Shown one piece after another: positions 37,134 through 50,100 of a DNA stretch of 64,000 nucleotides. The stretch lies in the NCBI GenBank assembly GCA_036785325.1, contig JAXIVH010000068.1, positions 1,091,001-1,155,000 of the forward strand. The letters are read 5' to 3'. The notes below the pieces were generated by a model. It ran no database searches. It saw only the letters and a program-made list of their open reading frames with translations, and was not told the DNA's origin. The translations under genes and the position numbers were made by a program. This DNA is from Urophycis tenuis (lineage: Eukaryota > Chordata > Actinopteri > Gadiformes > Phycidae). The first letter of the stretch is position 1. Every line of letters starts with the position of its first letter.

Positions 37134-38549
37134 GTAACGGGTCGGTACAGGACCCAATTGCAGCACGAAACCACGCACGTATGAAAATAAAGTGTCCTTT
37201 TTGCCCAAGTAAGTAATGATTACGGGGAACAAGCAGGATCAACAATCTGGGACGGGAGGCAGACGAATGGAGATCAGGAAGGACGAGGCGGGGATCGGAG
37301 TCAGGGACAGGCAGGATCGGGAGACCGGGACAGGAGGCAGGAAAATGACTGGAGAGACTTGCATGCGGTAAACAGCAAGACAATGTGGCACCAGGTGAAT
37401 AGTACAGGAGGATGTGACGCCGCGGCTCTGCGCGTCCTCAGGCGACCATATAATGGCCGCACCAAACTTCAACATGTAGTATTTTTAAACAATGGACTTG
37501 TGTTCATAAGGTGCATGTGCTCACTATTAATATTCATTGCCATGGACTGTGTTTTGTTAGGTTGAGTTTGTGTGTTTAACCGATGGATGCATACATAGCA
37601 TTGAATCGCACCATACCTTTTCCCACGCACTCTTGCTCATTTCATCCATTTCCATTTCATTCATTCACGGCAAAACTCAGTTTTGTTGTGTTAAAATAAG
37701 CATTGATTCAGAAACTGCAAAGCATGTACATATTTTATATGAAAAGAAAATATGTGAGTGTTGTACGGTGTTTGTGTATTTTGTGTTTCAAAAGTACAAC
37801 TTCTTACCATCACTGTGGCTGGTGATTTCCTGGTGCTTCTAGGAAGCGCGCTCCCGATAAGGGATAGCTCATAGCTATATGGAAGGGTGCATTCGCGAAC
37901 GACGCACTTGCGTCCTTGCTAAATCAATTATTGTTAGTCGACCAGGTACTTTGTATGTAACGGCATGTGTCCATGCAGTGATGCTATTAAGTATGCCTAA
38001 TGTGTTGTTATTGTGTACCGGTACCCTTTTAACTGTGTTTGATGTGTATTTGTGATATTATGAGTAAACACCCCTGCCTGTGTATTGAGTAATGGTGGTT
38101 ACCAATTAGGGGTGGATTTTGCCAACTGCATAAATATGGTTGAGTGTCATTTGGAGAGAGACTCTCAAGGAGCAGAAGTGACAAATTGCTTGCTGTTTCC
38201 TATAGCTCTGAAAGGTAGTGTGAAACCTTGCTAAAGCCTTGTGTTATTGCATCTAGTGCTTTTGTTTCTGGCTGAAAATAGCCGTAGCCTTTTTGTTTCG
38301 TTTATCAAGTATTTTTGTTCCTATTATTTTCTTTTTCTTTTCGTTGTACTAATTTTTCCTATAATTGCACTGGAGGATTCATACTTTTTTTGGTGATAGA
38401 AAATAAAAATAGTAATTTACGCCATTTCTGCCTGACTTCTGCCATTTGTGCCAAACCCTAAGACCCTCGACAAACTACTTTTTAACAGGGGCACCTGCGA
38501 GATTGAATGAATGAGTAGCAGAGGGGGCGTGGCAGACAGACCATGACAG
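37134..38549 (-). mobile_element. Ty3/gypsy LTR, interrupted by an inserted block
   Basis: On the minus strand the LTR starts TGTCATGGTCTGTCTGCC at 38549, immediately after a purine-rich GAGGGGGGGTTC tract, and ends ...CCCGTTACA at 37134. Portions match the LTR fragment at 43170-43363 and the plus-oriented LTR end at 41395-41498. Bases about 37412-38486 are absent from the 43-kb copy and form an insertion. The insertion begins 'tgtgacgcc', ends 'ttttaaca' and contains a TATA-like 'cataaatatgg', so it may itself be a solo LTR. Confidence 0.65.
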
Positions 38550-39120
38550 AACCCCCCCTCAAGGGACGGCTCCTGACATCCCAAAACACCAACGCTGAGA
38601 CGGGCGGGAAGAGGGTTAGTATTCATCCGAGATGTTGCCGTCCACCTGGATGTCCTCGCCTGAGGATGCCTCGTTCTCCTTTTCGTCACTTCCAGGTGGC
38701 TCGAGGAGCTGAGGGAATGGAAACCTACCTGGGTTTCTGGTTGATGCAGTCATTCCGGACAGCTGGTTAAGGTGACGGCAATGAGTCCCGAATGAGGTCC
38801 TTGTCCAGGACATGCCGGGCAGGGACCGAGGACTTCTCCCCAGGACTGTAGCCCTCCCAGTCGACCAGGTACTGCAGGCCCCTTCCACGATGGTGAGACT
38901 GAAGGAGCGGGGCCAGTTTGCTGAACCGATCGACCGTGGTCAAGATGGTGGTATGGCCGTGAGATGGTGGCAAACCGGTGACCAAATCCAGGGAGATGTG
39001 TGACCAAGGATGATGGGGTACCGGCAGAGGTTGGAGAAGACTAGAAGGAGCCTGATGAGAGGGCTTATGCTGGCCACAGACTGGACAGGCCCCCACAAAT
39101 TCTTGGGTGTCCTCCTCCAA
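38550..39120 (-). pseudogene. Ty3/gypsy integrase and chromodomain fragment
   Basis: The minus-strand ORF at 38767-39120 has a zinc-binding CPVCGQHK segment, the integrase core start HISLDLVTGLPPSHG with a catalytic Asp, then TTVDRFSK. It jumps directly to chromodomain-like YLVDWEGYSP. Most of the catalytic core between them is deleted. This is a chromovirus-type retrotransposon remnant adjoining its 3' LTR. Confidence 0.8.
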
Positions 39121-39589
39121 TGTGGACCAAATGATAGGTGTTGCGGAGGTCTAGCTAGAAGTGTTGCGGAGGTCTAGAAGATGGTGGCCCCCTCTAGCAC
39201 TCAGAGGATGAGGAGGATGTTATTTCTGGAGTTAACTTTCAGTTAGGCGTTTTTGATGTATTCCTTATCGGAGAGAGTGCAATCCAGTGTTACACCAAGG
39301 TAGATGGGGTTGGTGCAGTGCTCAAGAGGTGTTCCAGACCATGTGATGTTAAGAGGTTGTTTGCTTGCCGGTTCCTGAGATGGAACAAGCAGGCTTCGGT
39401 CTTCACAGGGTTTGTGCTTTTGGTAGAGGTGTAGCTCATCTAGGGCTGAGATGAGATTCGCTTCTACAGCTTCTCTTGGGAAGTACTCTTAGGATGTTAT
39501 AACAGAGGTCCTCAGCCGGATGAACCGCTCAGTGTTCTGGTTCATTGGCTGGTCATTGGTGTAAGCGCACTGCCTTGAGGTAAGCCATT

Positions 39590-41220
39590 CCGTTGTCATC
39601 ACCAGCGACTTTGCTTGTTGTTAAGGACGACATAGAAGGGCCTATCTTTCAGGAGGGCTCCAATGAGGTGAGTGAGTGCCAGGTTTTTGGTATTCTCCAA
39701 GATCTTTTTCAGGAGGCGGTGGTTCAGTGTCATATGCGGCAGACAGATCAACAAAGACGGCTCCTGTCACCTGTCCTTTATGAAACCTGTCTTCAATGTG
39801 CTGTGTGAGATTCAGAAGTTGACTTGTTGTGGTTTTGCCAGGTCGAAATCCAGCTTGTTGAGGGATAATGGCTGGTTCAGCGACTGGGGCAAGCCTGTTG
39901 AGGATCAGGCGTTCAAACAGCTTGTACAGGTGGCATAGCAGGGAGATTGGGCGGACGCTCTTTGCATATGCTGGATCTTGACTAGGTTTTAAAAGAGCAA
40001 TGATTTTGGTTTTGCTCGAGATCTTTTGGATGTTTCTCAGCTCAAGGACCCATTTTCGTGTCAGGGGTCAAAACTGCTTGATCTCCTCTGTGGAAAATAT
40101 CATCCAGGCCGATGGCTTTGCCAGTCTTGAGGGCTTCAATGTTGATATTGAGCTCTTCAAGGGAGAATGGCTCAGTCAGTACACTGTTTTGGGAGTACTG
40201 AATTCGGTCTACATTTTTGGCTGTTTGGTAGTGGATTTCACGTTGAGCAGCAGCTGATACGCAACTTGGTTGGCCCTGGTGGTATATTGTTGCTGTGTTG
40301 TTGTTGTTGCTGGGTCATTGCTGATTTTTCGGATGAGGCTCCAAGCCTTTTTGCTGTTTTTCACCATATCCGTTGTCTCCAGTAGAGTTTCCAGAGAGTC
40401 TCTCACATACTTCGATGGTGCTTTCAGCAAAGGGGTCAGATTTGTAGAGCTCTTGGTATTGCTCATATAGTTTGCTGCTTGGAGCCCCTTGGGCTGTTCT
40501 TCCAGGCTGCCTGGATCACTAGCAGCCCAGAAGCTACTAGGAAGGTGGGTGATTTTCCCTTCAAGATCTTCTTGGAAGCCAGGCCAGTTTGCTTTCCCAG
40601 TTTCCATTCCCAAAGTTGAATCTTCTCTGGAAAGGAACTGTGGCTGGGGTAACTGCAGCATTGACTATAGGGCCAATGGGGCAGTGTGTTGGGTTTTTGG
40701 CAGGGGCTTCAGGAGCTTCAGCTCCAGCTTCTTGCTCAATCCAGAGATGCTATGGCTGACAAACGTGATATCAGGTTTGTAGCCAGCTTTCCATCACCAG
40801 CTCTCGAAGGACTTTTGTTGTTTGGCATCATGGATCACGTAGAGCTGCTTGGTTTCGGCCCATGCTGCCACTGCATCAGCGTTGTTTCCAGTGTATCCCC
40901 TTTGTGAGCTGTGGCTGTTGAAGTCTCCAATCACTATCCTTGGTTTCCCAAATGAGGGTATTTCTGGCATCAGGAAAGGTGTGGGAGGTGGCTAAGAATG
41001 TTGTTTTCATCACTCTTTGATGTTGATTCGATGATTGTCCCATTTCTTGCAAGCATGGTGCTTCCATGTTTCTCATGATGTCTTTCAATGAGGGTGTTCA
41101 TGCCTTCCACTTGAGGGCGGGGATGTTTGGATCCAGGGTGAGTTTCTTGAAGGCAAAGAATATCACACTGATGCTTGGGCGACAAGTTCTTCTTTAGTTG
41201 CAGACAGTCCTTCAACATAG
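39590..41220 (-). pseudogene. LINE retrotransposon ORF2 fragment (endonuclease to RT)
   Basis: Minus-strand fragments carry an AP-endonuclease motif (CDILCLQETHPGSKHP at 40970-41218) and, downstream, a pre-RT segment (KKAWSLIRKISND at 40209-40661). Several frameshifts are present and plus-strand ORFs here are shadows. The fragment lies between two Ty3 pieces of opposite orientation. Confidence 0.72.
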
Positions 41221-41394
41221 AGATATGATGGTCAAAGCTGGCCTTGGGGGCGGGCGTTGGCCTCTCCTCCTGTTCCAGGCTGATGGGTTACTGCCATTTG
41301 TTGGGCTTTATTTATTTTTCGGCTTGGCTTCAAGCCGAACTCTTGGTAGAGTTCGCAAGTAATATTGGAGATATTGCTTGACAGGGATCGCAAC

Positions 41395-42580
41395 GTGACC
41401 GCTTCTACCTTGATCCCCGATCATGCCTGTCCCTGACTACGATCCCCGTGTGTGCGTGGTTTTGTGCTACAATTGGGTCGTGTAATGACCCTTTACAGTA
41501 CAATCTGGCCAACCATGGACCCAGGGCACTTTTCCCTGGAGCAGTACACTGGAGACTCTGAAGTCGCTGGATGGACTCATCGAGCTGTCCACATGGGTGG
41601 ACGGTCGCATCCAGGCACGACGTAGAGAGAGACGTCAGGAACAACCCGAACGGTGCTCCCCGGTCCAGACCAGCTCTGCTCCTGTGACCACGATCTCCAA
41701 TGCCAGCCCACCGGTGAGGGAAGTCAAACCCATGCAGGTGGGTCGCACCAGCCTCATGGCGGAGGAATGGGCACGTTGCTGTCAGGGCAACCTTTGCCTG
41801 TACTGCGGTCAGGCTGGACATTTTATCTCCTGTTGTCCAATAAAAGGCCGGACTCCCCATTGGAAGGGGGACTATTGGTGAGTCATACTACTAACCTTTC
41901 TCTCGACTCGCGTCCTCTGTGCAAGGCCCGCTTGATCCTGCCCGAGGGGTCCAACACCCTGGCCGTCTTTATAGACTCTGGTTCTGATATTAACCTCATT
42001 GATGAGGAGCTAGCTCAACAACTGGACATCCAGTGGGTTCCACTTCCTTGCCCAGCCCCTGCGAGCACCCTCGATGGACACATCATAGGGATGGTCACCC
42101 ACCAAAGGACACCCCTCCGCCTACTCCTGTCCAAATTCTGAGGTCCCCCCGTCTACCATTTATCTCAGGGTTTCCCTGGCTCCATCGTCTCAACCCCACC
42201 ATAGACTGGTCTACCGGGTCCATCCTGGGCTGGAGTCCCGCTTGCCATCAGGTATTATGCCTCAAGCAGGTGTCTGCCCTACGTCCGGCCACTTGTTCCA
42301 ACCCCGCCTCCAACATGGTGGGGGTTCCTGTTGAGTACAATGATTTTAGACCGCCCATATGACTGCGCCATATACCTGCAGCCCGGGTCAGCACCTCCCA
42401 GGGGCCGTCTATTCTCCCTGTCCGCTCCAGAGAGAAAGGCCATGGAGGAATACATTGACGACTCTCTGGCAGCAGGCATCATCCTCCTCCTCCCCTGCTG
42501 GCGCAGGGTTCTTCTTCATAGAAAAGGACAAAACCCTGTGGCCGTGTATCAATTACCGTGGTCTGAATGATTACGATGAT
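41395..42580 (+). pseudogene. Ty3/gypsy LTR end, gag, protease and RT start, decayed
   Basis: An LTR 3' end (ends 'gaccctttaca' near 41498) is followed by a gag start at 41514. Then come a CCHC zinc knuckle (CLYCGQAGHFISCC at about 41797), an aspartic-protease motif (VFIDSGSDINLID at about 41965) and an RT N-terminal segment (DCAIYLQPGSAPPRG at about 42358, KTLWPCINYRGLND at about 42530). Reading frame changes show it is dead. It is opposite in orientation to the integrase at 38767-39120. Confidence 0.82.
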
Positions 42581-42589
42581 TACGATCTG

Positions 42590-42900
42590 ACCAACTCCAA
42601 ATGGGGAGCCACAGCACACACTTTAAGATCTACTGCTCTGGCCCTGTGCTACACCTCTGTGGAGTATGCGTGTCCTGTTTGGGAGAGGTCATCCCACGCC
42701 AAAAACTAGACCCAGCGTTGAATAACACCTGCCACTTCACTGGCTGCTTGAAGCCCACCAACATAAACAACTTGCACCTCCTTGCTGGCATTGCCCCTGC
42801 TGATGTGAGACGGCAAGTTGCCAGCCGAGTAGAGATGACCAAGACCACCAGTGATGAACACCACCTTCTCTATTGACGTTTACTCCCGGCCCAAAGGGTG
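42590..42900 (+). pseudogene. LINE ORF2 C-terminal fragment
   Basis: The plus strand encodes LRSTALALCYTSVEYACPVW, then LDPALNNTCHFTGCLKPTN and LLAGIAPADVRRQV, matching the post-RT region of a widespread LINE family. It replaces the remainder of the Ty3 RT at about 42580. Confidence 0.75.
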
Positions 42901-43169
42901 AAGTTCAGGAGAAGCTTTCTCAGCCATGTCCAGAACAGGAACAGGGTGATCAAAAGCTGCCATGGCCAGATGGGGCTATGAAACTTGCCAAAACACCTGT
43001 GAATGTGGAGAGGAGGACCATACAATGCAGCACTGCCTTGTCTGCCTCCTACTACCCTACCAGTGCAGCTCAAAGGATCTTGCATTGTTCAAGAAAAACA
43101 CAAATGACTGTAAAGAAATGGTAAATTGAACTGTCACATAAGAAGCTTCAAAGACTCAAAAAGAAGAGG

Positions 43170-43363
43170 ATCGGGAAACGGGGACAGAAGGCAGGAGAAT
43201 TGGATTGAATTGCATGCGGTAAACAGCCAAGACAATCTGGCACCAGGTGAATAGTGCAAGGCTGATTTGTAGCCTCCACTAATCACTAATCACCTGATGC
43301 GGGGCACCTGCCAGATTGAATGAATGAGTAGCGGAGGGGGTGTGGCAGACATACCATGACACT
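43170..43363 (-). mobile_element. Ty3/gypsy LTR fragment
   Basis: Matches 37305-37412 and 38487-38549 with the intervening insertion absent; the minus-strand LTR start TGTCATGG is at 43363. It shares orientation with the LTR at 37134-38549, so the two bracket the mosaic. Confidence 0.75.
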
Positions 43364-46300
43364 AGGGACATGTTGAACAAGAATATGGTGGAGTTTGTAG
43401 AAAACAATTTCATTACTTTTTTAAATATCTGTCATTATATAAAATATGCGTATTTAGGAACTTTAACATCTAATTATTAGAAAATACAGTAAAAACACTT
43501 GAAGCTTGTAGAAAACAATTTGATTTGATTATTTTAGGAATTCTTAATATCTGATTCCATAGTAATGCATCCATATTGGTTAGTCTGTATGTATGCAGAT
43601 GAAGTGTAGATGGCATGAGTGTAGTCATTTCCCCTGCACCCGATGTGCAGTTGAACCAAACTTTGTTTACTAGCCCCTCCGGAGTGTTTCACTCCAGTAC
43701 TTTGATAGTTTTGAAGTCATCTTCTGATATTGACACATGATGGACTGTCCTGTCGAGGTCCTGCTTTTTGATTTCAACAACGCTTTCACAAATGCATTGA
43801 TGCACATTGTGAACTCTTCGAGGAGGCACCTGGACATACTGAGCGGTGGGTAATTAACGCTAATTAATGTATCGGTTGAGGTCAGCATGGAGACCAAGAT
43901 AGTTGCTCAGGCCATTTGTTGTTCTATTACATGACCGTCCACTGGGGGCAGATGCAGCAGACATCCCTGGAGGAGCAGAGCGCGGCCTAATGACCCCAAT
44001 GTTTACTTCGGCTAGACCACAGGGACGTACGTGTGTGTGTGCATGGTCAGTAGACAGGTGGTCTTAAAGAGAGGTCATTAATGACCCCACTAGGGGAGAA
44101 CAGGTGTTCCCTGGGAACTCGTTAGTAATGTTTTGTAAAGCTAATATGATATCAAAGCTCAAAGAGCTGACAGTGCTTACAGGGCACAGTAAGTACAGTG
44201 TGGTTGGATGAAGCGTAATATTACACTTGATGATTTAATGGAGTTCAGGTACTCAAACACCACTTAAAAAGTTTTGGGGAGAGTTTAAACTTCTGAAGGA
44301 TCCTTTAAACAACAGGAGAAATAGAACAGGTGTCATGATTTTGTGACAAAAAGTTTATTAAGTAACTGAGTAAGTACAGCCACTGTGCTCTCATATCAGA
44401 CCGTTGAAATCATGAGCTACAAACATCAAGTAAAAACAAACTTGTAAAAGAACTGCAGAGTGATAAGAGGAGTAGCAGATAATATCATAAATCTGTGCTT
44501 AAATAAGTCTAAAAAATAAATCATTCTTTAAAACAACAACTGAACAGGCAGTGTCAAACAAACTGAGTAATATGATCACACCAAAAACACCTGTGAAATT
44601 TCAAACAGGTTGATTTGAAACTAGAACATAAAGCATTTAAATAAAGTTCAGAGCCCAACATACAATGCTGGAATGTGGTGTTATCATGGTTTTTTGATAA
44701 GGCATCACACAGACACAGGGATGATGTCATACCTCAGGCACATCGGACAACTTCATAGGAAGAGTCATAAAAAGTTGTTTTCATCAACATTTCAGACTAC
44801 AATACACATCTCTTAGGTTAGTCTGTGCTGTATCTAAAGAACTTTTCCTTTTTGTTTCGAATCAACCTTGGTCATCTGGGTTTTCTTTTTTAACTTCAAA
44901 GGGCAAAACTGCTTGGAAAGGAATGTTAACGTCAAGGCACCCAAAGCGCTTGTTTGAATCTCTAAAACCATTCCAATTTCCCCAGAAAATGTAATGTGGG
45001 ATAAGACTAGTATACTCACTAAAGGAATCTCCATTACAATCATTAAAACTGGTCCTTTGGGTAAAGCCCTTTCTGAAGGTTAGCTACTCATATTGTAGCT
45101 TGCTGTATATTTACTAAACTTAGCAACTTTAACCCAAGTAGGCGCTGATAACCACATGGAAAAATGTAGTTTGGCTGTGTGTAGTAGGTAGAGGACAGCC
45201 CATGATCTCCTTTTAAGGCTAGGACTATTGCTACCCATCTCAAACGCTAGCTCTAAAAGCTTGCAACCTTTACCTTTGTTTTATGTTATAGCTTAAAGTA
45301 AATAACTTGGCAACAAATTTCTTCATTTCTAAGTGATATATAAACGTATCCAAAGGGTCAGAAAATGAGAGACAAAGTCGAGAAACATGTCACATCATGA
45401 ACAGCTAAAGAAAGTCACTGAGCAGTGAAATATAATAGAGATTTGTCTTGACTTATCACTGTGATAGTCGTACTCAAGACCTGTATACATAAACAATCCT
45501 CACTAATTTGTACATTTAATTTTAAGGACAGACATGTGCTTTGAACTACAGACAGTGGAGGGGCAATAGTCTATTAATGGTCTTTACCCACAAGGCAACA
45601 AACCTGCCTTGTCTGCTGACTAAGCCTGGGAGAGGAAGGGGCGGTGATGGGGGCTGAGATTGGCTCTGATTTTCGTGTATTATGGTGGGTCTCAAGAAAC
45701 GCTATTTTGCTGTCCCCTGTAGAGTGGATATTAACTTGCTCAGTTTGGGAGGTACTTGGACTGAAATCAGCGATTAGGGTGGCAACAGCCAACGGGTACA
45801 AACAAACATCTTTTTCCTCGTAACGGATGACTCAGATATCTGAAATAAAATGTTGACAATCTTTTTCTTGCTTGTGATTTAAAATAACTTAAAATGCTAT
45901 TAACAGTAGTGAGTACTGTTGGTTTTCCTTTGGTCTAACCTGCATAAAAGCTGTTTTGAATCGATTGTTTCAGTACAAATGACGGCGCCGTTCATTAGTG
46001 AGGTGTAGATAAATCGATCAGCTATTATACCAATATATCTTGCAGACCTCCCTTCCGTCTATGTGACTAACCATGTTCCCCATTTGGCTTGTTTTTCAGA
46101 AGTTTTCAGACAAGGCGCAGATAAGTGTCCTTATTTGTGTAACCCTGCAATTTCCCAGTCGATTAGTGTGGACCACCGACCCAATGGCAAGGCATACCTG
46201 ATTGTCAAGACCAGTGTTGTAGTGTGCACTGCCGAAGTCGGCCCAACATTAAAAATCACCTCGTGGGCAGGAACCCTAACCGGTTAGTAGGAGGGTCTGG

Positions 46301-46896
46301 TTTGTTTGTCAGGAGAGAGGGGATAGTCCAGGTGAGGGGGGATGTGGAAGCCTACTTGTAGGGATGTAGAACTCTGGTGTTGCTGTAAGCACACCTGTAG
46401 GCATACACCTGTAGACACACATGTAGGCACACACCTGTAGACACACCTGTAGGCACACCTTTAAGCACACACCTGTAGGCACACCTGTAGGCACACACCT
46501 GTAGACACACCTGTAGGCACACACCTGTAGGCACACCTGTAGGCACACCTGTAGACACACCTGTAGCTACACCTGTAGACACACCTGTAGACACACCTGT
46601 AGGCACACCTGTAGACACACCTGTAGCTACACCTGTAGACACACCTGTAGACACACCTGTAGGCACAAGTGTTGACACACACTTAGACACAGTAGTAGGC
46701 CCACGTGTGACCATACCCGGCTCAAATACCCCACAGCCCAGTTCCCCTGTTATAGAGCTGGGTCATGGGCAGATTTGAGCCGGATGAGTGGGTCTGTGGA
46801 TCGGTCTGTGGTTCAGGTCTGGTCTGATCCCTCAAGAGAGACCTGAGAAGACCAGACCTGAACCAGCACACCTTGCTCTCCTGACAGTCCTATAGT
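43364..46896 (-). other. mylk: Probable MYLK 3' UTR (about 44334-46896) and flank
   Basis: No coding exon was recognised. A plus-strand tttatt at 44354-44359 gives AATAAA on the minus strand, followed by a 'ttttgtgac' end-like sequence, so MYLK's transcript may end near 44335. That would give a 3' UTR of about 2.5 kb. A 12-bp-type tandem repeat lies at 46389-46690. Confidence 0.45.
46389..46690. repeat. Short-unit tandem repeat (acacctgtaggc)
   Basis: Roughly 24 units of 'acacctgtaggc' and 'acacctgtagac', in the presumed MYLK 3' UTR. Confidence 0.9.
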
Positions 46897-47050
46897 TTAC
46901 TCCTCCTCCTCCTCCTCCTCCTCCTCCTCCTCCTCCTCCTCCTCCTCTCCAGCCATCACCTCCACCAGGAGCTCAGCGGTGCAGGTGGCTTCTCCCAGAC
47001 TGTTGACCGCCTTCACCGTGTACTTAGCATCATCATCCCCAGACACCTGA

Positions 47051-47117
<67 letters not shown>

Positions 47118-50100
47118 ACACACACACACCTCTTTACTTGTCTGTCTACACAGACACACACTTTTACCTGTCTGTCTGTCCACCTACAAAAATGCACATC
47201 TTCAACATATCTATCTATAGTAATAATAGAGAAACTAAACCTTAATAAATAGAGCAATAAAATAATACTGTAAAATAAACTAGAAAATGTTATTCCACAC
47301 AAGGAATTACTTGTGCATAGGAATGCCCATAATCATTGAGATACATTTAGTTGAGGATCAAACCACCAACCCTCCAGTGGTTGAACCCACGCTCTACCCA
47401 CTGAGCTCTGCCGCCCAGTTGACAGTGGGAAAGGAATTAGCGGAGTCAAAGTTAACAATGGAAAGCTAGGGTCAATGTTGTCGCTATGGGAGGTTTTTGG
47501 GTTTTTAATCGCAAATATCTCAATCATAATTATAAAGTTTACTAAATACATAGCACAGCTATACGGAGGTAGACCTTTGTAATACAGTTTGAATGAAATC
47601 TCGAGATTCAGCCGTTGAGCCTCCATTAATTACAGACATTTGGTGTGAAGAAGAATAATATGACGAAAAGCAATATCTAGATTGTGCATTCCTATGCACA
47701 ATAATAGTAAAACAAATATAGATTAAACAGGTTTAACTAGGATGATATTATCACCTCAGATATGACCAGGCTACAGTTGCCCTCCTCATCATAGTCAATC
47801 TGGAAGTGGCGGGTCTCTCTGATTGGCTGATCGTCCTTATACCACACCACCTCCGGGTCCGGGTATCCTAGGAAACCAAACGATACACTCAATACGGGCA
47901 ATATGGTAAACCAACCATACACACAACTGGTAGGTGAGTATCTAGGAACCTAGGAACCAACATCTACACTCTACTAGTAACCTAGGAAACCAACAGTACT
48001 CACGACTGGTAACCTCAGAACCAATAGTACTCACTACTAGTAACCTAGGAACAAACAGCATGCACTATTGGTAATTTAGGAAATCAACTGATCTCACTTC
48101 TGGCAACCTAGGAACCAAGAATACTCACTACTGTTAACCTAGGAAGTAACAGTTCTGACTACTGCAAACCTAGGATCAAACAGTAATCAATACTGGTAGT
48201 CTAGGAACAAACAGTACTCAGTACTAGTAATCTAGGAACCAACAGTACTCACTACTGGCAACCTAGAAACCAAGAGTTCTCACTACTATTTATCTAGGAA
48301 CCAACTGGTAACCTAGGAAACAAACAGTACTCATGTCTCGTAACCTAGGATCCAAAATATATACACTGTAGATAACCTAGGAACCGGCAGTACTCACTAC
48401 TGGTAACCTAAGAACCAACATCTACACTCTACTGGTAAACCGGAAACCAACAGTACTCACTGTCAGTAACCTAGGAACCAACAGATATACAGTACTGGTA
48501 TCCCAGAAACCAACAAATATACAGTACTGGTAACTTGAGAAAAAACTGATACTCACTATTGGTAACCTATAAACCAACAGCTATACTTTACTAGTAACAG
48601 AGGAACCAAAGGATTTACTCACTACTGGTAACCTATGAACCAAGAGATATACAGTACTGGTAACCTATGAACCAAGAGATATACAGTACTGGTAACCTAT
48701 GAACCAAGAGATATACAGTACTGGTAACCTATGAACCAAGAAATATACAGTACTGGTAACCTATGAACCAAGAGATATACAGTACTGGTAACCTATGAAC
48801 AAACAGATATACAGTACTGGTAACCTATGAACCAAGAGATATACAGTACTGGTAACTTATGAACCAAGAGATATACAGTACTGGTAACCTATGAACCAAG
48901 AGATATACAGTACTGGTAACCTAGGAACCAACAGATATACAGTACTGGAAACCTAGGAACCAACAGATATACAGTACTGGTAACCTATGAACCAAGAGAT
49001 ATACAGTACTGGTAACCTAGGAACCAACAGATATACAGTACTGGTAACCAAGAAACCAACAGATATACAGTACTGGTAACCAAGAAACCAACAGATATAC
49101 AGTACTGGTAACCTAGGAACCAACAGATATACAGTACTGGTAACCTATGAACAAACAGATATACAGTACTGGTAACCTAGGAACCAACAGATATACAGTA
49201 CTGGTAACCTAGGAACCAACAGATATACAGTATTGGTAACCTAGGAACCAATAGATATACAGTACTGGTAACCTATGAACCAACAGATATACAGTACTGA
49301 TAACCTAGGACCCAACAGATATACAGTACTGGTAACCTAGGAACCAATAGATATACAGTACTGGTAACCTATGAACCAACAGATATACAGTACTGATAAC
49401 CTAGGACCCAACAGATATACAGTACTGGTAACCTGTGATCCAACAGATATACAGTACTGGTAACCTGGGATCCAACATATATACAGTACTGGTAACCAAG
49501 AAACCAACAGATATACAGTACTGGTAACCTAGGAACCAACAGATATACAGTACTGGTAACCTAGGAAACCAACAGATATACAGTACTGGTAACCTAGGAA
49601 CCAACAGATATACAGTACTGGTAACCTAGGAACCAATAGATATACAGTACTGGTAACCTAGGACCCAACAGATATACAGTACTGGTAACCTAGGAACCAA
49701 CAGATATACAGTACTGGTAACCTAGGAACCAACAGATATACAGTACTGGTAACCTGGGATCCAACAGATATACAGTACTGGTAACCTAGGAACCAACAGA
49801 TATACAGTACTGGTAACCTAGGAACCAATAGATATACAGTACTGGTAACCTATGAACCAACATATATACAGTACTGATAACCTAGGACCCAACAGATATA
49901 CAGTACTGGTAACCTGTGATCCAACAGATATACAGTACTGGTAACCTGGGATCCAACATATATACAGTACTGGTAACCAAGAAACCAACAGATATACAGT
50001 ACTGGTAACCTAGGAACCAACAGATATACAGTACTGGTAACCTAGGAACCAACAGATATACAGTACTGGTAACCTAGGAACCAACAGATATACAGTACTG

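Noticed and set aside
45574..45801. 75-codon minus-strand ORF
   Set aside because: Lies in the presumed MYLK 3' UTR, with no homology recognised and no splice signals tying it to a gene.
46309..46714. Cys/Val/Thr-rich ORFs that look like a repetitive protein
   Set aside because: 12-bp tandem repeat in the probable MYLK 3' UTR.
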